Below are positions 24,639 to 32,970 of a stretch of 64,000 nt of DNA, one piece after another. Under the pieces are notes generated by a model. It did no database searches. It was given only the letters and a program-made list of their open reading frames with translations, and was not told the origin of the DNA. A program made the position numbers and the translations under genes. Within the stretch, counting starts at the first letter, position 1. Each line of letters starts with the position of its first letter. The stretch comes from JAEMQF01 sp963775015. Lineage in GTDB: Bacteria; Pseudomonadota; Gammaproteobacteria; Burkholderiales; Burkholderiaceae_C. The DNA is taken from positions 105,583 through 169,582 of the forward strand of contig CAVZHI010000021.1 of the NCBI GenBank assembly GCA_963775015.1, in the 5' to 3' direction.

Positions 24639-25874
24639 ATGGCCGACTCCGACTCACAAGACCGCAATCTCCCGGCTTCACAGCGCAAGCTGCAAAAGGC
24701 ACGCGCCGACGGCCAGGTGCCGCGTTCGCGCGACCTCGGCCACTTCGCGGCGCTCGCCGCGGGAGGCCTGGCGCTGATGGCGAGCCTGCCTACGGTCTCG
24801 GCGTGGCTGCAACAGGTGCTCGCGAGCGCCTTGCGATTGCGCGCCGGCGCGGCGGGCGACCCGACGCTGATGACGCAACAGCTCGCGCAATGGGCGCAGA
24901 TCGGGCTCTGGGTCGCGGTGCCCTTCGGCGCCTTGATGATGCTCGCCGGCATGGCAGCGAGCCTGGGCCTGGGCGGCTGGAACTGGACGCTCAAGCCGCT
25001 GATGCCGAACTTCGGCAAGCTCAATCCGCTCACCGGCTTGCCGCGCATGCTGTCCAAGTCGCAACTCATCGAAGCGCTCAAGGCGAGCGGGTTGGCGCTG
25101 CTGCTGGGCGGCATCGGCGCGCTCTACCTGCGCAGTCACGCTGACAGCTTTCCCGCGCTGCTCGGCCTGCCGCTGCCTGCGGCGCTCGGCCAGGCCGGGC
25201 AGGTCGTGCTCGGTGGCCTGCTGTTCCTCGCGCTCGCGCTGGCGCTGTTCGCCGCCATCGACGCGCCGCTGCAGCGCCATTGGCACGCGATGCGCCTGAA
25301 GATGAGCACCCAGGAAGCGCGCCAGGAACACAAGGAACTCGAGGGCAACCCCGAGGTGAAGAACCGCATCAAGGCGCGCATGCGCGACATCGGGAACCGG
25401 CGCATGCTCGCCGCGGTGCCGAAGGCGGACCTGGTGGTGATGAACCCGACGCACTACGCGGTGGCGCTGAAGTACGAAGAGTCGCGCATGCGCGCGCCGA
25501 CCGTCGTCGCGAAGGGCGCTGACCTGATGGCGCTGCGAATCCGCGACGCGGCGCGCGGCGCGTCGGTGCCGGTGCTGGAGTCTCCGGCGCTCGCGCGTGC
25601 GCTGTACAAACACGCCGAAGTCGACCGTGAAGTGCCGGCGGCGCTGTTCGCCGCCGTTGCGCAGGTGCTCGCCTACGTGTACCAGTTGCGCGCGTCGCTT
25701 GCGGGCCAGGGCCTGCGCCGGGGGCGCTGCCGGCGCTCGACGTTCCCGCCGAACTCGACCCGCACCACGGGCCGAAATGCCAACCGCCCTCCTGTCATAC
25801 CGGCGCAAGCCGGTATCCACCCTCGGTGCGGCCGCGACTGCAGCGCAGTGGATCCCGGCGTTTCGCCGGGATGA
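24639..25874 (+). CDS. flhB: FlhB flagellar type III export gate protein (C-terminal frame uncertain)
   Basis: Export-gate component and substrate-specificity switch. Residues 1-30 carry the usual SQRKLQKARADGQVPRSRDL start, four membrane segments follow to about 207, and the cytoplasmic domain holds the autocleavage motif NPTH (269-272) in VVMNPTHYAVALKYE. After YVYQLRASLAGQ (about 25710) the frame as written turns Arg-rich and enters REP-like DNA, ending at 25874. The frame two bases over instead reads GALPALDVPAELDPHHGPK, which looks like a normal FlhB tail, so one base has probably been lost near 25710. That frame would stop at about 25921. flhA follows. Confidence 0.9.
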   Translation: MADSDSQDRNLPASQRKLQKARADGQVPRSRDLGHFAALAAGGLALMASLPTVSAWLQQVLASALRLRAGAAGDPTLMTQQLAQWAQIGLWVAVPFGALMMLAGMAASLGLGGWNWTLKPLMPNFGKLNPLTGLPRMLSKSQLIEALKASGLALLLGGIGALYLRSHADSFPALLGLPLPAALGQAGQVVLGGLLFLALALALFAAIDAPLQRHWHAMRLKMSTQEARQEHKELEGNPEVKNRIKARMRDIGNRRMLAAVPKADLVVMNPTHYAVALKYEESRMRAPTVVAKGADLMALRIRDAARGASVPVLESPALARALYKHAEVDREVPAALFAAVAQVLAYVYQLRASLAGQGLRRGRCRRSTFPPNSTRTTGRNANRPPVIPAQAGIHPRCGRDCSAVDPGVSPG

Positions 25875-25915
25875 CCAACAGTGTCCTCGTCATCCCGGCG
25901 AAAGCCGGGATCCAC
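25794..25915. repeat. Three REP-like palindromes at the 3' end of flhB
   Basis: Units at 25794-25820 (variant CATACC/GGTATCC), 25848-25875 (one extra base, GCGTTTCGCC) and 25889-25915. They span the end of flhB and the gap to flhA, and encode the last FlhB residues in either candidate frame. Confidence 0.88.
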
Positions 25916-25954
25916 CCTTGATGCTGCCCCCTCGGTCACCCGAGAGCCCACTCG

Positions 25955-28036
25955 ATGAACCTCCTGCAATCCGTTCAACGCCTGCTCGGCCCGAACGCCC
26001 TGGCGATCAAGGCGCTGCTCGCGCCGCTCTTCATCATCCTCGTGCTCTCGATGATGGTGCTGCCGCTGCCGCCGCTGCTGCTCGATCTGCTGTTCACGTT
26101 CAACATCGCGATGGCGCTGATGGTGATGGTCGTCGCCGCGTACATGCTGCGGCCGCTCGACTTCGCGGCGTTTCCGACCGTGATCCTGCTCACCACCTTG
26201 ATGCGCCTGTCGCTGAACGTCGCTTCGACGCGCGTCGTGCTGTTAGAGGGCCACACCGGCTCCGGCGCGGCGGGCAGCGTGATCGAGTCGTTCGGCCACT
26301 TCCTGATCGGCGGCAATTTTGCGGTCGGCCTGATCGTGTTCGCGATCCTCGTCGTCATCAACTTCGTCGTCGTGACGAAAGGCGCCGAGCGCATCGCCGA
26401 GGTCGGCGCGCGCTTCACGCTCGACGCCATGCCGGGCAAGCAGATGGCGATCGATGCCGACTTGAACGCCGGACTCATCGACGAGAAAGAAGCAAAACGG
26501 CGCCGCGCCGAAGTCGGCGAAGAAGCCGAGTTCTTCGGTTCGATGGACGGCGCGTCGAAGTTCGTTCGTGGCGACGCGATGGCGGGCATGCTGATCCTGT
26601 TCATCAACGTGATCGGCGGCCTCATCATCGGCATGGTGCAGCACGACATGTCGGCCGGCGCCGCGGCCGACAGCTACATCCTGCTCGCGGTGGGCGACGC
26701 ACTCGTCGCGCAGATTCCGGCGATGCTGATTTCGGTCGCTGCGGCGATGGTCGTGTCGCGCGTCGGCAAGGAACGCGATGTGGGCCAGCAGATCGCGAAG
26801 CAGGTCTTCGATTCGCCGCGCTCGCTCGCCATCACGTCGGGCGTGATCGGGCTGCTCGGCGTCATCCCCGGCATGCCGCACCTCGTGTTCGGCGCGATCG
26901 CCGCCGGCATGGGCTATGCCGCCTACCTGATGCGCGAACGCCAGCGCCGCGCCGCAGCGCTGCCGCCTGCCAGTACCGAACTCGTGCCGAACAACGGCGA
27001 AGCGAGCTGGGACGACCTGGTGCCGGTGGACACGCTCGGCCTGGAAGTCGGTTACCGCCTCATCGCGCTCGTCGACAAATCGCGCGAAGGCGACTTGCTG
27101 TCGCGCATCAAGGGCGTGCGCAAGAAATTCGCCCAGGACGTCGGTTTCCTGCCGCCGCCGGTGCACATCCGCGACAACCTTGAGCTCAAACCCAGCGTGT
27201 ACCGCTTGACGCTGCGCGGCGCCGTGGTCGGCGAAGCCGAGGCGTACGCCGGCATGTTCCTCGCCATCAACCCGGGCCACGCGACGCAGCGCCTGATCGG
27301 CACCCCGACGACCGATCCGGCGTTCGGCCTGCCCGCGGTATGGATCGAAGACGCGCATCGCGAAGCGGCCCAAATGGCCGGCTATACGGTGGTTGATTGC
27401 TCGACCGTCGTCGCGACCCATCTTTCACACTTGATGCAGGTTCATGCGGCCAAATTGCTCGGCCGGGTCGAGACGCAGCAACTGGTGGAACACGTGAACA
27501 AGTTGGCTCCCAAACTGATCGAGGATGTCGTGCCGAAGATGGTGGGAATCGCGTCACTGCAGAAGGTGTTGCAGCTGCTGCTGGAGGAGGGCGTACACAT
27601 CCGCGACATGCGCTCCATCGTCGAGTGCCTCGCCGAACACGCGGCCACCGTCACGGATCCGGTGGAACTGGCACGGCGCATTCGTGTGCATTTGTCCTCC
27701 AGCATCGTGCAGCAGATCTACGGCCCGGTGCGCGAACTCGACGTGATCGCGCTCGCCCCGGACCTGGAGCGCCTCGTCGCGCAGGCGCTGAACTCGCCGC
27801 ATGGCGCGGCGCTGGACCCGGGTGTGGCCGAAACGCTGACAAAAAGCGCAGCCGATTCGGCACGCCGCCAGGAAGACCTCGGTCATCCGGCATGCCTGCT
27901 CGTTCCGGACCTGATCCGCGCGCCGCTGGCACGCCTGCTGAAGCGCGCCGCGCCGCGGCTGCGCGTGCTCAGCCACAGCGAGATTCCTGAGACGCATTCG
28001 ATCCGGATCGGCTCCGTGATAGGGGGAACGGCATGA
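25955..28036 (+). CDS. flhA: FlhA flagellar type III export gate protein
   Basis: Largest export-gate subunit, 693 residues. The N-terminal half has eight or so membrane helices with the conserved FPTVILLTTLMRLSLNVAST; the FHIPEP-type loop follows (VVTKGAERIAEVGARFTLDAMPGKQMAIDADL with Asp residues for proton coupling). The C-terminal cytoplasmic domain (from about 330) includes LGLEVGYRLIALVD and VWIEDAHREAAQMAGYTVVD. The stop overlaps the flhF ATG (ATGA). A GAGAG sequence precedes the start. Confidence 0.96.
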   Translation: MNLLQSVQRLLGPNALAIKALLAPLFIILVLSMMVLPLPPLLLDLLFTFNIAMALMVMVVAAYMLRPLDFAAFPTVILLTTLMRLSLNVASTRVVLLEGHTGSGAAGSVIESFGHFLIGGNFAVGLIVFAILVVINFVVVTKGAERIAEVGARFTLDAMPGKQMAIDADLNAGLIDEKEAKRRRAEVGEEAEFFGSMDGASKFVRGDAMAGMLILFINVIGGLIIGMVQHDMSAGAAADSYILLAVGDALVAQIPAMLISVAAAMVVSRVGKERDVGQQIAKQVFDSPRSLAITSGVIGLLGVIPGMPHLVFGAIAAGMGYAAYLMRERQRRAAALPPASTELVPNNGEASWDDLVPVDTLGLEVGYRLIALVDKSREGDLLSRIKGVRKKFAQDVGFLPPPVHIRDNLELKPSVYRLTLRGAVVGEAEAYAGMFLAINPGHATQRLIGTPTTDPAFGLPAVWIEDAHREAAQMAGYTVVDCSTVVATHLSHLMQVHAAKLLGRVETQQLVEHVNKLAPKLIEDVVPKMVGIASLQKVLQLLLEEGVHIRDMRSIVECLAEHAATVTDPVELARRIRVHLSSSIVQQIYGPVRELDVIALAPDLERLVAQALNSPHGAALDPGVAETLTKSAADSARRQEDLGHPACLLVPDLIRAPLARLLKRAAPRLRVLSHSEIPETHSIRIGSVIGGTA

Positions 28037-29721
28037 ACGTGAAACGATTCACCGCGCGCACCGCGCGCGAGGCGCTCGCCGGTGTGCGCCAGGCCTTCGG
28101 CGAAGACGCCGTCGTGCTCTCCACCAAGCCGTGCCTGGAAGGCATCGAAGTCGTTGCGATGGCGCCGGAGAGTCTGGCGCAGTTCGAGCGCGTCGCCGCC
28201 GCAGCGCCGGCGATGCGCCAGGCGCCGCTAGCGACACCCCTGTCGGCGCCGCTCGCCGCACCGGCACAGCCGCGCAGCGAACCGAGCGTGGCGCAGGACG
28301 TCGGCCAGCTCGGCATGAGCACGATGTCGTTCCAGAGCTACGTGCGCGAGCGCATGCTGAAGCGCCGCGACGCCGCGCTGCGTGAAGAGGCAAGCGAAGC
28401 GCTGGCCAAGCGTGCCTTGGCGCAGGCGCCGGTGCGCATGGCGCAGCCGCCTGCGTACACGCCGCCAACGACGCCGCTGGCGCCGCCCGTCGCGCCGGTG
28501 CCGTACGCAAGGCATTCGCAGCCGCCGCAGCCCGCGCAACAGCGGCAGCCCGCGGCGCAAGGCACCGAGCCGCAATTCGGCGCGCCGATCGCCTTGCCGC
28601 CTTCGATGCTCGGCGACCCGTCGTGGTTCGAGCCGCTCGCCGAACGCGTCGCGCAGCCTGCGCCGCAACGCGCCGCACCGGTGCCGAGCGTCGGCTTTCC
28701 CGCCGCGCCGCGCGCTGCCGCGGCACCGAGCGCAGAACAAGTCGCCGCGCAGCGCAACCAGCAGGCGATGATGGCCGAGCTGCGCCAGGTGAAGGGCCTG
28801 ATCGAAGACCGCTTCGGCGCGCTCGCCTTCATGGACAAATTGCAGCGCCATCCGGCGCACGCGCGCCTGACGCAGAAATTGCTCGATTGCGGTTTTTCCG
28901 CGGCGCTGATCCGCAAGCTCGCCGAGCACATGACGCCGAGCGTCAGCGACGAAGCGGAGTGGGCCGCCGGCGTGCTGCAGCGCAACCTCATCACCGGCGA
29001 AGCCGAAGCCGCGCTCGAAGACCAGGGCGGCGTTTACGCGCTGGTGGGCGCCACCGGTGTCGGCAAGACGACGAGCACGGCCAAGCTCGCCGCGGCGTTC
29101 GCCGCAAAACACGGCGCGGCGCACCTGGGCCTCGTGACGCTCGACGCGTACCGCGTCGGCGCACACGAGCAGTTGCGCGCCTACGGCCGCATCCTCGGCG
29201 TTCCGGTGCACACGGCGCACGACAAGGCGTCGCTCGACGATCTGCTGCAGCTGCTCGCGGGGAAGAAGATGGTGCTCATCGACACCGCAGGCATGGCGCA
29301 GCGCGACGTTCGCACCGCCGAGCTGCTCGACATGCTGGACCATGCGTCGATCAACAAATTGCTCGTTCTCAACGCCGCGGCGCAGGGCGAGACGCTCGAA
29401 GACGTGATCGTCTCGTACCGCGGTCCGCTCGCGCGCGGCGTGATCCTGTCGAAGATGGACGAAGCCGTGAAGCTCGCGCCGGCGCTGGACATCGTGATCC
29501 GTCACAAGCTGCCGGTGCTCGGCGTCGCGAACGGGCAGCGCGTTCCCGAGGACTGGCACCGCCTGTCGTCGCACGTGCTGGTGCACCTGGCGCTGCGCGC
29601 GACGGCGTGGAGCGCGTACCGCTTCGAGGCCGAGGACCTGCCCTTGGTCTTCAGCACGCCGGCGCAACCCGGCGCGAGGCATGGCGTGGCGTCGAACGCT
29701 GCGCGGGTGGCGTATGCCTGA
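28033..29721 (+). CDS. flhF: FlhF signal-recognition-type GTPase for flagellar placement
   Basis: SRP-family GTPase that sets flagellar number and site, usually at the pole. The 562 residues begin MNVKRFTARTAREALAGVRQAFGEDAVV (the B domain), pass through a long Ala/Pro/Gln-rich linker (about 60-240), then the N and G domains with P-loop GATGVGKTTST (about 338-348), LVTLDAYRVGAHEQL, the G3 motif LIDTAGMAQRD and the G4-like LSKMDEA. It is translationally coupled to flhA (4-nt overlap) and to the following gene (8-nt overlap). Confidence 0.95.
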   Translation: MNVKRFTARTAREALAGVRQAFGEDAVVLSTKPCLEGIEVVAMAPESLAQFERVAAAAPAMRQAPLATPLSAPLAAPAQPRSEPSVAQDVGQLGMSTMSFQSYVRERMLKRRDAALREEASEALAKRALAQAPVRMAQPPAYTPPTTPLAPPVAPVPYARHSQPPQPAQQRQPAAQGTEPQFGAPIALPPSMLGDPSWFEPLAERVAQPAPQRAAPVPSVGFPAAPRAAAAPSAEQVAAQRNQQAMMAELRQVKGLIEDRFGALAFMDKLQRHPAHARLTQKLLDCGFSAALIRKLAEHMTPSVSDEAEWAAGVLQRNLITGEAEAALEDQGGVYALVGATGVGKTTSTAKLAAAFAAKHGAAHLGLVTLDAYRVGAHEQLRAYGRILGVPVHTAHDKASLDDLLQLLAGKKMVLIDTAGMAQRDVRTAELLDMLDHASINKLLVLNAAAQGETLEDVIVSYRGPLARGVILSKMDEAVKLAPALDIVIRHKLPVLGVANGQRVPEDWHRLSSHVLVHLALRATAWSAYRFEAEDLPLVFSTPAQPGARHGVASNAARVAYA

Positions 29722-30580
29722 GGCCACGCTGAGCGCCGCCGCGGGTGTCGACGCGCCCGCCCCCCTGGTGCATCCGATGGCGCGGCCGCGCCCGCTGGAC
29801 CAGGCGCATGGCCTGCGCCAATTGTTCTCCGGGCACCGGGTGCGCTTCGTTCCCGTCGTCTCGAACCCGCACGTCGGTTTTGGCGGACTGATGCTGGAAC
29901 GCCTGTGCAGCGCGTTCGGCGCGCACGGCGCGCGCACGCTCGTCGTCGACGCCGCAGAGCGCGCCGCGCCGGCCGACGCCGGCGTGCTGATCGACCTGGC
30001 GGCAGCGATCGAACACCTGTCGCCGCAAGTCGCCTACCTCGCGGCGCGCGGCCTGCCGGCGCGCTGCATCGACGCCGAAGGGTTCACGTCCGCCTTTCTC
30101 GACTGCGTGGGTGACGCGACGGGCGAGATCGACGTCGTTCTCGTGCACGCGCCGGCGGCGGACCTGTGCCGACTGTTCTCGCGCCACGACCCACGCCACG
30201 CGGCGCGGCGCGAGGTCTACCCCTTGCTGCTCTGCGACGACCGGCCGACGAGCGTGACGCACGCCTACGGTGCGCTGAAGCTGCTCGCGCAGCGCGCGCT
30301 GCTGCGCGTGCACGACGTGTTGCTCGGCGCCGCGCCGGACTCGCCGCGCGCGGCACGCATCGCCGATCAGCTCGCGGCTTGCGCCGAACTCTATTTGCAC
30401 GCGACCGTGCGCCACGCGTTGCGCATCGACCCGGCAGCGCAAGCCCACGACGCCGCGCCGGCGGACCTGCTGCGCTGGGCGCAGCAATGGCTGAACAGCC
30501 CCGGCGTGAGCCCGGCGCCGCGCCCGCTGCAGGCGCAAAGCGCGAGCTCGAACAGCGCGCTGCGCCACACCTTGAATTGA
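29714..30580 (+). CDS. flhG: Degenerate FlhG/MinD-like protein lacking a Walker A motif
   Basis: A 288-residue protein in the place of flhG (fleN), directly after flhF and before fliA, overlapping flhF by 8 nt. FlhG is a MinD-type ATPase that limits flagellar number with FlhF. The fold signature is still visible: strand VRFVPVVSN, helix GLMLERLCSAFGAHG, strand ARTLVVDAAE, and IDVVLVHAPAADL later. But the deviant Walker A, normally GKGGVGKT, reads NPHVGFGGL with no lysine, and the usual DAD becomes DAA. ATP binding is therefore doubtful. Assignment rests on position and partial fold; function without ATPase activity is open. Confidence 0.7.
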   Translation: MPEATLSAAAGVDAPAPLVHPMARPRPLDQAHGLRQLFSGHRVRFVPVVSNPHVGFGGLMLERLCSAFGAHGARTLVVDAAERAAPADAGVLIDLAAAIEHLSPQVAYLAARGLPARCIDAEGFTSAFLDCVGDATGEIDVVLVHAPAADLCRLFSRHDPRHAARREVYPLLLCDDRPTSVTHAYGALKLLAQRALLRVHDVLLGAAPDSPRAARIADQLAACAELYLHATVRHALRIDPAAQAHDAAPADLLRWAQQWLNSPGVSPAPRPLQAQSASSNSALRHTLN

Positions 30581-30613
30581 AGATGCACTGATCCCCCGGA
30601 GCCGAGACAAACG

Positions 30614-31327
30614 ATGTACACCGCCAAAGGCAAGCTCGACGTCAACTCGATGCTCAAACAATACAGCCCGCTGGTGCGCCGCCTGGCGCACCAGATGCTG
30701 GCCAAACTGCCCGCCAACGTCGAGCTCGACGACCTGGTGCAGGTGGGAATGATCGGCCTCACCGACGCGCTGTCGCGCTTCGACACGGGGCTGGGCGTGC
30801 AGTTCGAAACCTTCGCCACGCAGCGCATCCGTGGCGCGATGCTGGATGAGCTGCGCGGCACCGATTACCTGTCGCGCGGCACGCGCAAGCAGCAGCGTGC
30901 CATCGAAGGCGCGGTGCACCGCCTCGAACAGCGCCTCGGGCGCGCGCCGGTGGAAAGCGAAATCGCCGCCGAAATGCAGCTCTCGCTCGCCGACTACCAG
31001 GAGCTGCTCGGCCGGGTGCGCGGCACGCAGCTCGTCTACCTGGAAGACATGACGGGATCGGGCAGCGAAGACGACTTCCTGGATCGCCACATCGGCGCCG
31101 AAGACGAGAACCCGCTCGCGCGGCTCGAAGACCATCGCATGCGCGAAGCGCTGATCGAGGCCATCAAACATCTGCCCGAACGCGAGCAGTACGTGATGAG
31201 CATGTACTACGAGCACGACATGAACCTGAAAGAGATCGCCGCCGTGCTCAAGGTCACCGAGTCGCGCGTCTGCCAGCTGCACAGCCAGTCGATCGCGCGG
31301 CTGCGCGTCAAGCTGCGGGCTTATTGA
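30614..31327 (+). CDS. fliA: FliA, RNA polymerase sigma-28 factor for flagellar genes
   Basis: Sigma factor for late flagellar and chemotaxis genes; 237 residues. Region 2 is seen in QYSPLVRRLAHQMLAKLP and LVQVGMIGLTDALSRFD with RIRGAMLDELR, region 3 in EIAAEMQLSLADYQ, and the region 4 helix-turn-helix in LPEREQYVMSMYY and LKEIAAVLKVTESRVCQLH. Its inhibitor FlgM is encoded about 1.2 kb away on the other strand. Eight likely target promoters lie in this window. GGAG lies upstream of the ATG. Confidence 0.97.
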   Translation: MYTAKGKLDVNSMLKQYSPLVRRLAHQMLAKLPANVELDDLVQVGMIGLTDALSRFDTGLGVQFETFATQRIRGAMLDELRGTDYLSRGTRKQQRAIEGAVHRLEQRLGRAPVESEIAAEMQLSLADYQELLGRVRGTQLVYLEDMTGSGSEDDFLDRHIGAEDENPLARLEDHRMREALIEAIKHLPEREQYVMSMYYEHDMNLKEIAAVLKVTESRVCQLHSQSIARLRVKLRAY

Positions 31328-31380
31328 CGCCGGGCTGACGCGCACAGCCGCGCCGCGCCCGCCCACCTGGCTTGCCGGCA

Positions 31381-32118
31381 ATGCGCTGGCCCCTTCCCGC
31401 GCTGCTGGTCTGGGCCTTCGCCTGGGCGCTGTTCGCCGCGCTGCGCTGGATCGGCGTGCCGATGCTGTTTGCCGCGCTCGCCGCGACGCTCAGCGGCGTG
31501 TCGGCGAGCGCAGCCACGGTGCTGGGCGCGACACGCTGGCGCCGGATCATTCTGGCGGCTGGTTTCCCGCTCTCGTTTGCCGCCAGCGGCATGGCTGCGG
31601 CGCTGCCGGCGTGGACCTGGCTCCTGCCGCTCGCACTGCTGGTGGCGCTGTACCCGCTGAAGGCGTGGAGCGACGCGCCCTTGTTCCCCACGCCGCGCGA
31701 CGCCTTGCGTGGCCTGTCGGCGGTGGCGCCGCTGCCCCCCGGCGCGTGCGTCGTCGACGCCGGTTGTGGCCTCGGCGCGGGCTTGATCGAACTGCGCAAG
31801 GTCTACCCGCAAGCGCAACTGCACGGCCTCGAATGGAGTCGCCTGCTCGCGCTGCTCTGCGCCTGGCGCTGCCGCTTCGCGCGAGTTGAGCGCGCCGACA
31901 TCTGGGCCGTCGACTGGTCGGGTTACGCGCTGGTGTACCTGTTCCAGCGCCCCGAGAGCATGGCGCGCGCCGCCGCCAAGGCAGGGTTGGAACTGCGCCC
32001 GGGCGCGTGGCTTGTGAGCCTGGAGTTTGAAGTCGTGTCGTGCGAGGCGCACACAGTGCTGCGCGGTGCGGACGGGCGCGCGGTGTACGTGTACCGGGCG
32101 CCGTTGCCTCAGACCTGA
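31381..32118 (+). CDS. Membrane-anchored class I SAM-dependent methyltransferase
   Basis: The 245-residue product has about three hydrophobic segments in the first 95 residues (LPALLVWAFAWALFAAL and others), then a Rossmann-type methyltransferase domain with motif I VVDAGCGLGAGLIELRK and motif II-like LHGLEWS. The substrate is unknown. It follows fliA by 53 nt and could be transcribed with it. Its 3' end overlaps the 3' end of flgN on the other strand by 10 nt. ATG at 31381 is chosen; a TTG three codons earlier is the only alternative. Confidence 0.78.
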   Translation: MRWPLPALLVWAFAWALFAALRWIGVPMLFAALAATLSGVSASAATVLGATRWRRIILAAGFPLSFAASGMAAALPAWTWLLPLALLVALYPLKAWSDAPLFPTPRDALRGLSAVAPLPPGACVVDAGCGLGAGLIELRKVYPQAQLHGLEWSRLLALLCAWRCRFARVERADIWAVDWSGYALVYLFQRPESMARAAAKAGLELRPGAWLVSLEFEVVSCEAHTVLRGADGRAVYVYRAPLPQT

Positions 32119-32510
32119 ATCACACCCGCCGTCTTGCTGCGCTCGGCGACGCCGTCGCGCGAATAGCCGCTGCCCGCGGCCGGTCGCGGCAGGAGCACGT
32201 CGATCGCGCGGTCCAGCGCCGCGGTGGCGCGCGCCAACGCTTCGCGCTGCGCTGCGACGAGGGCGCTCGCCTGCGCCAGGCGGCGCCGCAGCGGCTCGGG
32301 AATCGAGCCCTGTTTCGCGGCGAGGCTGAAACGGTCGACCGCTTGCGTCAACGCGAGGTGCAGGCCGTTGCCATGCTGGCCGATCGCGCTCAGGTCGCGC
32401 GCGCACAGGGCCGTGCCCAGGTTCGCCAAGTGCCCTTCGACGCGGTTCAGCGTCGCTTCGAGCGTGTTCTGGGGGCTGTCTGGCCGGACTTCGAAACGCG
32501 GATCGTTCAT
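32109..32510 (-). CDS. flgN: FlgN flagellar export chaperone
   Basis: Helical secretion chaperone for the hook-filament junction proteins FlgK and FlgL, both encoded here. 133 residues; long amphipathic helices (LEATLNRVEGHLANLGTAL and later ALARATAALDRAIDVLL) and a C-terminal AAGSGYSRDGVAERSKTAG sequence as in betaproteobacterial FlgN. It lies 32 nt after flgM on the same strand. The start is 12 residues before the first helix; no strong ribosome site is visible. Confidence 0.85.
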   Translation of the reverse strand: MNDPRFEVRPDSPQNTLEATLNRVEGHLANLGTALCARDLSAIGQHGNGLHLALTQAVDRFSLAAKQGSIPEPLRRRLAQASALVAAQREALARATAALDRAIDVLLPRPAAGSGYSRDGVAERSKTAGVIQV

Positions 32511-32542
32511 GGTTCGAGGATTGTCGATTCGGGAAGCGCGGC

Positions 32543-32860
32543 TCAGTGTGTCTTTTTGTCGAGCAGTTCGAGCGCGTTGGCGATCAGCTTGTCAGCGACG
32601 ACGGCCGGATTGACGACGAACTTGCCCTGCGCGATCGCGGTCGCGAGTCGATCGACCTTGGCGGCGTCGAAAACGTCGCCGTTCAGTTCCTTGCCGGCGA
32701 GCAAGCCCGAGACGGCGTCGGACAACTTGACTTTGGCGCTGCTGCTGCCCGTGGCGCCGACGCTGCCGTCCGCCTTGGCCTGGCCCTTCAGCGGCGTCGC
32801 CTTGGCCTCGCCTGCGACGGTTGTGCCCGCGAGTGGCTCTCTGGGTTGTCCGATCTTCAT
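32543..32860 (-). CDS. flgM: FlgM anti-sigma-28 factor
   Basis: Small secreted inhibitor of FliA, 105 residues. MKIGQPREPLAGTTV is a typical start; the middle is low-complexity and disordered, and the C-terminal sigma-binding helices are visible in VKLSDAVSGLL, DAAKVDRLATAIAQGKF and VVADKLIANALELL. The start at 32860 is preferred because the upstream codons run through a sigma-28 promoter. A FliA-driven promoter for its own inhibitor gives the known negative feedback. Confidence 0.92.
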   Translation of the reverse strand: MKIGQPREPLAGTTVAGEAKATPLKGQAKADGSVGATGSSSAKVKLSDAVSGLLAGKELNGDVFDAAKVDRLATAIAQGKFVVNPAVVADKLIANALELLDKKTH

Positions 32861-32910
32861 GCGCTTCTCCAAACGGCAGGCAGGGGGACTGCCAGCTCGA
32901 CTTGCATGGG

Positions 32911-32937
32911 TTATCGATCTTTCCGCCGGTAACTTTA
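32911..32937 (-). promoter_or_regulatory. Sigma-28 (FliA) promoter of flgM-flgN
   Basis: Minus strand: TAAAGTTA, 11 nt, ATCGATAA. Its -35 element is the closest to the enteric consensus (TAAAGTTT) in the window. It lies between flgA and flgM, allowing flgMN expression from FliA as well as read-through from flgA. Confidence 0.82.
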
Positions 32938-32970
32938 AGGCCATTTGCGCAGACATCGGGCAAACCCCCG

